Under the pieces are notes generated by a model. That model was not told where the DNA came from, did not search any database, and worked only from the letters and a program-made list of their open reading frames with translations. 45,454 nucleotides of DNA. Source: a virus. Shown piece by piece: positions 39,914-45,454 of the stretch (position 1 is the first letter of the stretch; every line of letters begins with the position of its first letter). The position numbers and the translations under genes are program-made. The stretch is from the IMG/VR virus record IMGVR_UViG_3300049893_001406, positions 1 to 45,454 of that record; one strand, 5' to 3'.

Positions 39914-40497
39914 TCGACATCCGGTGCATGTTTGGATTCCATCGCTGGGATGGGATCATGTCCGACAACGGCACGCGCTGTGCCCGGTGCGGCCGGTTCT
40001 ACGGCATCGTGGACGGACTGAAATCCGGCGCGCTGATCGGCGTTGCCATCATCGCCATGCTCTGGCTGCTGGCCGGTTGCGCGTGCGGTATTCGCACCAC
40101 CCCTCCCGGCGGCGGACAGGGAGGCTCCACCCTTTCCGCCGAGCTTGCCCGATTCGGAGCGTACGGTCTATGGATTGGCGGCGCCATCCTGGGGATGGGA
40201 GTTCTCTTGCGGATCGGTCGCATCGCCTCCTTTGCCGCCTCCTTCGTCAACCCGATCGCGGGAATGCTCGGCCTTGCCGGCGGCATCGCCTCCGTTGCCA
40301 CCATTGCCACCGAAGTTGGCGGAACCGCCGCCGCCCTCGGGCTCGCTGCCCTCTGGCTGGCCGACCATCCAAGCCTGGTCCCGTGGGCGGGTGGCATTGC
40401 CGCTCTGGCATTTGGTTTCCGCCATCGTCGGAATGTGCGCCGTTGGCTTCGCCTTGGGCCGCCTGCTGGCGCCACGTCCAACAATAAACCAGAATAA
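39910..40497 (+). CDS. Multi-pass membrane protein with N-terminal Cys motif
   Basis: A 195-aa protein. It opens with MIDIRCMFGFHRWDG and CARCGRFYG, a small Cys/His motif like the DUF1660 type of phage proteins. Several hydrophobic stretches follow: about 38-58 (containing LLAGCACG, lipobox-like but too far from the start to be a usual signal), 80-110 and 120-170. The C-terminus is basic (FRHRRNVRRWLR). A membrane role in lysis or DNA injection is possible. Coupled by ATGA to the holin-like gene. Confidence 0.55.
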   Translation: MIDIRCMFGFHRWDGIMSDNGTRCARCGRFYGIVDGLKSGALIGVAIIAMLWLLAGCACGIRTTPPGGGQGGSTLSAELARFGAYGLWIGGAILGMGVLLRIGRIASFAASFVNPIAGMLGLAGGIASVATIATEVGGTAAALGLAALWLADHPSLVPWAGGIAALAFGFRHRRNVRRWLRLGPPAGATSNNKPE

Positions 40498-40508
40498 GGA
40501 GCCATGAC

Positions 40509-41255
40509 ATGGGCTTGGATCCAATCAGCGACATTCGGGACTCAGCAAAAGACGTGCTCCCAAGCTGGGAGGATACCGTAGGGTATGCAAAACACGGCAT
40601 CCTTTATCCCGGGAGAAAGGCCAAGCGGTCGGCTGAAGAAGAAGCCGACGCGCAGGCCAGGGCCCTGCAAGACGCGCAGAACATGCGCAACGCCAATATC
40701 GCCAAGCTGCGCGAGTTGTTCGGTATCGGCGACACCGCCGCCGCATCATCGAACGCGCAGACGCTGAACGATGCCATCAAACGCCTGTATGCGACCATGG
40801 CCAGCCAGGGCCTACGTCAGGCAGACTCAGGCTTCGCCGACGCCAGCCGCACCAGCCGCCAGAACCTGGCGCGCGTCGGGCAACTCGGGAGCGGGCTGGA
40901 GGCCAATGCCAAGTCGGCCACCCTGTCGGATTACCTGCGCGCGCGCCAGAAGGCGATCACCAACGCCGCCGGCCAGCGGGACTCCCTGCGGAACCAGCTC
41001 AATAGCCAGCGCATGGGACTGGAGCAGCAGATCGCAACCGGTCAGGTCGCCAATCCGGACTTTCAAAGCATTATCGCAAATCGTGACGCCTCACTATCGG
41101 CCGCGCGGAGCAACGTGGTCCCGTCCGCCATCGGCCAAGGGCTCACCGTGGCAGGGAACGCATATTTTACCGGGAAGACGCAGGAAGCACAGGGAAACCA
41201 GGGGCTCAACGTTTTCAATTTCAGCAACTCCAATAATCGCGGGAGCATCACATGA
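40509..41255 (+). CDS. Internal virion protein (T7 gp14-like)
   Basis: A 248-aa, mostly helical, Ala/Gln/Asn-rich protein (AKRSAEEEADAQARALQ, SASQGLRQADSGFADASR-like stretches), with no membrane segment at the start. AAGGAG lies before the ATG at 40509; the ATG at 40503 is out of frame. Position, size and composition fit small ejection proteins that precede the large internal protein. Called by context. Confidence 0.6.
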   Translation: MGLDPISDIRDSAKDVLPSWEDTVGYAKHGILYPGRKAKRSAEEEADAQARALQDAQNMRNANIAKLRELFGIGDTAAASSNAQTLNDAIKRLYATMASQGLRQADSGFADASRTSRQNLARVGQLGSGLEANAKSATLSDYLRARQKAITNAAGQRDSLRNQLNSQRMGLEQQIATGQVANPDFQSIIANRDASLSAARSNVVPSAIGQGLTVAGNAYFTGKTQEAQGNQGLNVFNFSNSNNRGSIT

Positions 41256-41950
41256 TTGCACCAATCGGCGCCGCCATGCAGCTCGGAGGCATGGCATTCG
41301 ACGGATACGGCCAAATGCAGGGCCTGGACGCCATGCGTGGCGTGTGGGAGGCCGCGCGAGAAAGGCAGCGAGCCTACGATCAGGCGATCAACCAGCGCAC
41401 CCAAGATGCCCTGGCGCAGATCAACCCGCAGAGCGTGACCGGCGCAGAGCAGTCTGCTGACATGCTTGGCCGGATCATGGGTAGCAACAAGAACATCCTG
41501 CGGGCGCTGAAGGCAGCCGGCGGCCGGCGCCCCGGAAACGCCGAAGGCAATGCCGTGGCGGCCCAGGCCACCAGCGGCATGCAGGGCCGGTTGATCGACC
41601 AGGCGCAGCTTGCTGCCATCCTGCATGGCTTGCGCTCCGGCGGGCAGAATTACGACATGCTGGGACGCCAGCTTGGCCTTGATACCTCCATCATCCGCAG
41701 CGACGCCCGGGACGCGGCCTCACTGGTGCCTCTCCAGGAACGCGCGGCGGGAATGGAGGGCCAGTGGGCGCGGCAGCTCGGGAGCCTGTTCAACATGGGC
41801 GGGCAAGGCGCGATGATGGCGGGCATGGCCATGCCAGGCGCCGTCGCCACCCCGGGCTCCACGCTCGACGGTGCCAGTTATTCGAGGGCTGGATTCTCTG
41901 AAGCGCCCATCAACGGCTGGTCATCCAATCCCATCAACGGTCTCTCCTGA
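41252..41950 (+). CDS. Internal virion protein, 232 aa
   Basis: ATGA overlap with the preceding gene. The product is Gly/Ala/Gln-rich with an opening helix (PIGAAMQLGGMAFDGYGQM) and a later Met/Gly-rich hydrophobic stretch (GAMMAGMAMPGAVA) that could insert in a membrane on ejection. It probably belongs to the ejection set with its neighbours. No named family recognised. Confidence 0.55.
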   Translation: MIAPIGAAMQLGGMAFDGYGQMQGLDAMRGVWEAARERQRAYDQAINQRTQDALAQINPQSVTGAEQSADMLGRIMGSNKNILRALKAAGGRRPGNAEGNAVAAQATSGMQGRLIDQAQLAAILHGLRSGGQNYDMLGRQLGLDTSIIRSDARDAASLVPLQERAAGMEGQWARQLGSLFNMGGQGAMMAGMAMPGAVATPGSTLDGASYSRAGFSEAPINGWSSNPINGLS

Positions 41951-41960
41951 GAGGATTCCC

Positions 41961-42839
41961 ATGCTTCCGTACCGCCCCATGGTCATCGATAACCGTGCGC
42001 CCGTGGCGCAGTTCGTGGACGGCAGCCCGCTCACGGACGGCATGGCCAATCTCGCCGCGTCGCTGATGAACGCCGGCCCGGCGGCGGCGCAGATCCGCCA
42101 GCAGAAGCAGCGGCAGGACCTGGAAAACCTGTTCCGGGAGCGGCAGATGAGCCGCATGGAGCAGCAGGATGCATTGCAGAAGCTGTGGCATGAGCAGGAA
42201 GCGAACAGGCAGAGTACGCTGGATAATCGAAACATGGGGTGGAAGGACGCGGAGACCGGCAGGCTCGGCGCATACACACAGGCGCAGATTGATAATATGG
42301 CGGCCGACAATACCCGGCAGAACCTGGGCATGATCGGCACCGGGATGAACAACGCGGCGGCGCGCGGCATCGATATGCTGAAGTTGCTGTTCCATGGCGG
42401 CGGGAAGGCTGGAGCGGCCCCCAAGAAGGAGCGCCCGAACGTCCGCAACTTCGGCAGCAAGGACATTCCTGACTGGCAGCAATGGAACGCCGATGATGAG
42501 CGATGGGAGCCGGTCGAGCTGCCACAACCGGCCGCTCCTGCGCCCACGTCGCTGCCGTTGTCCGGTGAAGAAAAAGCCAATATGGCACAGGCGCGCGAGT
42601 CGATGAACGTGGCGGAAACCGGATACCCGGACCGCGAGTTCAACGTCTACAACCCGGTGGACTGGTTCCGCTCGCCGCCGAAGCCCATCGCCGCCGGCCA
42701 GCCTGCCGCGCCAGCTCAGGCCGGCGCGAAACCGAACAAGGGAAGCCGCAGCCTATCGGCGGCGGTGAAAGCCACCGGCAAGGATGCCGACACGGTGCGC
42801 GCCGAGCTGACCGCCCTCGGCTACAACGTCACCCCGTAA
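41961..42839 (+). CDS. Internal virion protein, 292 aa
   Basis: GAGAGGA lies before ATG 41961. The N-terminal 110 residues are helical and Gln/Arg/Glu-rich (AAQIRQQKQRQDLENLFRER); the middle is Pro/Glu-rich; the C-terminus ends in a KGSRSLSAAVKATGKDAD segment followed by a short helix. Directly upstream of the giant gene. Likely another ejected protein. Confidence 0.55.
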   Translation: MLPYRPMVIDNRAPVAQFVDGSPLTDGMANLAASLMNAGPAAAQIRQQKQRQDLENLFRERQMSRMEQQDALQKLWHEQEANRQSTLDNRNMGWKDAETGRLGAYTQAQIDNMAADNTRQNLGMIGTGMNNAAARGIDMLKLLFHGGGKAGAAPKKERPNVRNFGSKDIPDWQQWNADDERWEPVELPQPAAPAPTSLPLSGEEKANMAQARESMNVAETGYPDREFNVYNPVDWFRSPPKPIAAGQPAAPAQAGAKPNKGSRSLSAAVKATGKDADTVRAELTALGYNVTP

Positions 42840-42848
42840 GGCCAGGAC

Positions 42849-45454
42849 ATGCCCACAGCCGACCCATATGCAGCGATGCCGGACACCTCCGATTCCGCTG
42901 ACCCATACGCCAACCTTCCGGACACATCGGCAGACGCCGACCCGTATGCGGCACTTCCGGACACCACCCTTCCGGACGGTTTCGAGTACGGCCAAAATGG
43001 AACCATACTGGAAAACATAGGCGGGACGCGAGGCGGCGACGTTGTTCCGGTCGCGCTGGCAGGCCCATCGAACTGGATGCCGGTATCTGTGCCAAAAAAG
43101 GGCAATCTGGCCAACGTGTACCCCAGCCTTGAAGCCCTGCGCAAGGAACTGATGAGCCGAGGAGATCAGGCGCTGGCAGAACAGATCAACCGGCAGGCCT
43201 CGGCGAAGCTCCTGCAAGAGCAGGCCGGACCCATGGCCAACGTGGTGGCCGGCGCCGCTGGCAGCATCGACAGCACCCGCCGCGCCCTGGGCATTGGCGA
43301 AGCAGGCGAGAGCAACGCCAGCCGAGTTGTGCAGGAAGCCAGCCAGGAACTCAGCCCAGGCATATGGGGCGACATCCAGCGCGGCGCAGGCGGTCTGGCC
43401 GCCGACATCCCGCTGATGCTCGCTGGCGGACCGCTGGCGGAGGTGGCTGGCGGACTGCTCCGCGTCCAACAGGGCGGAAAGATCGTGCGCGCGATGGTTC
43501 CGACCGCTGCGGCCGTCCAGCCGCTGGCGGCACGCGAGGGCCTGACGACCGCACAGGAACACGGCGCAGCCGCCGGACTTGGAGCATGGGCCATCGAGAC
43601 TGCCGTTCCCGCTTTATTTGGGAAGACTGGCGCTGAGAAGGCCATCATCGGGAAAATGCCATGGGAGCAGGCTGCACCGGCAATGGTGCCCCGCGTTCGC
43701 GCGCTGATGGCCGACAGCGGCATGGAGGCAACCGAGGAGGTCGCCACCGAAGTGGCCCACGCCATCCACGAATGGGCGAGCGGCATGGATCCGCAGGCGC
43801 TGGACCCCGCGCGACTCGCCCGCCGCGTGGCCGTTGCCGGCGCCCTGGGCGGAGCTGCCGGCGTTGGATTCAACGCACCGGGCGCCATTGCCGATGCGGC
43901 ACAGGAGAGAGATGGCCAGCAACGCGCAGTCGCCCTGGACGCCCTGCGCAACCTCGGCGGCGAGGTCGAGGCTCCCGCCACAGCCGACCCCATCCAGGTC
44001 GATGAGCGCACCGCCGCCCTGGGCAAGACGCTGGCGCCCATCCTTGGACCCGAAGAAGTCGCCCGCGAGGAAGCCGGCCGAGCCATCGAGGCGAGCGCCG
44101 CCAATGATACGGCAATCAGGCGTCAACGGCTGGCCCGCGCCTTGGGCGACGAGGCGGCCGACATCAGCGCCGACCGCAGGGCCGGCATGGAATCGCTGGC
44201 CAAGGAGGAGGCGGCGGCCGAGCGCCGCCGGCGCATCGCGGCAATGACCGACGAGGCCGCCGACATCAGCCAGGACCGGCAGGCCGGCATGGCGAAGCTA
44301 TCGCAGATGGATGCCGAGGCAGAGCGCCAGCGCCAGATCCGGCAGATCGCAGACGACGCCGAAGAATTGAAGCGCGCCAAGGACAGCATGGCTGAAATGG
44401 ACCTGGAGGCAGAGCGCCAGCGCGAGGTCCGGCGAATCGCGGACGAGCAGCTACGCACCGACACCGGGGAAAGAAGTTTGATCGCCGCCGAAGGTCGCGC
44501 CCCCGACGTCGCCGAGACGCCCGAGGACCGCCAGCGGTTCGACGTTCTGGAGCAGATACGCCAGGAGACGGACCGGCGCCATCAGGTGCGGCTTGCCGCC
44601 ATCGTCGGCCGCCGCAGGGAGGGCCAGATCGGCAAGCCGCAGGCTGGCCAGGAGAAGGCCGCCAGCGAGGCGCAGCGCGCCCGCGAGTACGCCGAGGCAG
44701 CCCAGGCGGTGGCCGATGGCCAGCCGCTGCCGTCCTGGTCCGCCCTATCGACCCAGGAGGCCACCGATGCCCAAGAAGCTCCGCAGCCTGGTGCCGTCGT
44801 GGCTCCTGGGCCTGTTCCTGTGCCAGGATCCACCCGAGCACCGGCAGCGCCTGCACCACAAGCAGCACCAGTCGCCACGGTTGCCGTGCCGGCGGCACCC
44901 ACGGCGGATGCCGCCGGGAAGGTGACGCGCCGTGCCCGCGTGGTGCCCATTCCCAACGGCCAGGGATTCCGCGTGGCCATTTCCGATGGCGCGCAGCCCG
45001 TGCGCTTCCTGCGCCCCGGCAGCCAGCCCGTGGCAGCCCAGGAGGCGCAGGCCTTCGCCACCGCCGCCGAGGCGGAACAGGCGGCCAGATCGTCCTTGGG
45101 CGACCGCTGGGATGTGGGCATGAGCGACCAGGCCCGCCGCACCAGCGAGCAGGCACAGCGCGATGCCGACATGCAGAAGGCACAGCAGGAGGCCGGCGAC
45201 CAGGCGGTGGCCACCATTGAGTCCCGCGCCCGCGAAATCCTGGCCCGCTCGCCCAATGCCACGCACTACGACCTGATGCGCGAAATGTCGGATTTCGGCT
45301 TCCGCGTGGACAAGTCCCAGGCGCTACCGCCCGGGGCTGATGATCGCGGCTTGCGCCTGCGGCAGGCCTTGGCCCAGCGCGGCGAAGATCTGCGCGGGAT
45401 GTTCGACCGGATCAAGGCTGGAATAATTTCGCGGAATAATCCAGTGGCGAAAAT
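42849..45454 (+). CDS. Giant polyvalent internal virion protein, N-terminal part
   Basis: The gene starts at 42849 and runs off the window end; the reading continues at base 1 after the 119-bp overlap is removed, giving about 2,245 residues in total. The start has three 13-residue repeats of DPYA-x-x-PDT (residues 5-39). Hydrophobic helices follow (about 110-150 and 320-345). A three-fold repeat of about 30-35 residues (DEAADISADRRAGM, DEAADISQDRQAGM, then a shorter one; residues about 430-535) leads into a Pro/Ala linker (about 635-690). The rest, with the zincin motif, is annotated at 1-4251. Likely ejected into the host cell. Confidence 0.85.
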   Translation, partial: MPTADPYAAMPDTSDSADPYANLPDTSADADPYAALPDTTLPDGFEYGQNGTILENIGGTRGGDVVPVALAGPSNWMPVSVPKKGNLANVYPSLEALRKELMSRGDQALAEQINRQASAKLLQEQAGPMANVVAGAAGSIDSTRRALGIGEAGESNASRVVQEASQELSPGIWGDIQRGAGGLAADIPLMLAGGPLAEVAGGLLRVQQGGKIVRAMVPTAAAVQPLAAREGLTTAQEHGAAAGLGAWAIETAVPALFGKTGAEKAIIGKMPWEQAAPAMVPRVRALMADSGMEATEEVATEVAHAIHEWASGMDPQALDPARLARRVAVAGALGGAAGVGFNAPGAIADAAQERDGQQRAVALDALRNLGGEVEAPATADPIQVDERTAALGKTLAPILGPEEVAREEAGRAIEASAANDTAIRRQRLARALGDEAADISADRRAGMESLAKEEAAAERRRRIAAMTDEAADISQDRQAGMAKLSQMDAEAERQRQIRQIADDAEELKRAKDSMAEMDLEAERQREVRRIADEQLRTDTGERSLIAAEGRAPDVAETPEDRQRFDVLEQIRQETDRRHQVRLAAIVGRRREGQIGKPQAGQEKAASEAQRAREYAEAAQAVADGQPLPSWSALSTQEATDAQEAPQPGAVVAPGPVPVPGSTRAPAAPAPQAAPVATVAVPAAPTADAAGKVTRRARVVPIPNGQGFRVAISDGAQPVRFLRPGSQPVAAQEAQAFATAAEAEQAARSSLGDRWDVGMSDQARRTSEQAQRDADMQKAQQEAGDQAVATIESRAREILARSPNATHYDLMREMSDFGFRVDKSQALPPGADDRGLRLRQALAQRGEDLRGMFDRIKAGIISRNNPVAK
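45336..45454. repeat. Right copy of the 119-bp terminal direct repeat
   Basis: Identical to 1-119 and in the same orientation. It is the assembly overlap of a circular molecule, so bases 45336-45454 should be removed when the circle is closed. Confidence 0.95.

Noticed and set aside
40074-40090. Lipoprotein signal (LLAGC) in the 195-aa membrane protein
   Set aside because: The cysteine is about 57 residues from the start, after a Cys-knuckle domain; a normal lipoprotein signal is at the N-terminus.
40043-40507. Embedded Rz1-like Pro/Ser-rich ORF within the membrane gene
   Set aside because: The Pro richness follows from the reading shift of GC-rich codons; no lipobox near its start and no Rz partner.

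Overview
The window is one complete temperate tailed-phage genome (or excised prophage), assembled as a circle and cut inside a gene. The last 119 bases repeat the first 119 exactly. Joining the ends gives a circle of about 45,335 bp and restores one 2,245-codon reading frame across the junction (42849 to 45335, then 1 to 4251). The DNA is GC-rich and the gene families (tyrosine integrase, XRE switch, RecT, DUF2800, RusA, DUF1376, podovirus head and tail genes) point to a phage of a GC-rich proteobacterium. No tape-measure, tail-tube or sheath gene is seen. The portal, T7 gp11/gp12-like tubular proteins, tailspike and ejection-type internal proteins indicate a short-tailed (podovirus) particle.

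Layout. 4252-4597 holds a likely attP: the 5' half of a CAU-anticodon tRNA lies next to the integrase stop codon, with paired GGGAACAC repeats on both sides. 4598-6779 (minus) is the lysogeny operon: repressor, a 172-aa unknown, a small membrane protein, integrase. 6780-6856 is the switch, with a strong rightward promoter that would give an almost leaderless cro-like mRNA. 6857-7922 holds cro, an AlpA/excisionase-like gene and two small genes. 8052-10942 is a recombination module (RecT, coiled coil, DUF2800 nuclease). 10939-19333 is a long rightward chain of mostly small genes whose stop and start codons overlap. It includes an ASCH-like protein, RusA, zinc-ribbon and coiled-coil proteins, an MmcB-like nuclease, a replication initiator with two sets of 11-bp iterons (probable origin), a Mom/GNAT-like protein and DUF1376.

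19330-23640 is the packaging region: small and large terminase subunits surrounding a predicted Acb2/Tad1-hairpin plus RyR fusion (possible cyclic-nucleotide sponge against CBASS or Thoeris), a DUF115-like protein and an HTH regulator. 23697-33892 is the head region: portal, candidate decoration proteins, a 1,089-aa fibre with lower GC, scaffold and major capsid protein. 33946-39531 is the tail. 39535-40497 holds small membrane genes that could act in lysis; no endolysin was recognised. 40509-45335 and 1-4251 encode internal virion proteins, ending with the giant polyvalent protein, which carries a zincin protease motif.

No phage DNA or RNA polymerase, primase or helicase is visible. Replication probably recruits host machinery to an origin inside the initiator gene. 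The strongest leads are the Acb2-RyR fusion, the two-cluster iteron origin, the attP that would rebuild a tRNA one base behind the integrase stop codon, and the giant zincin protein.
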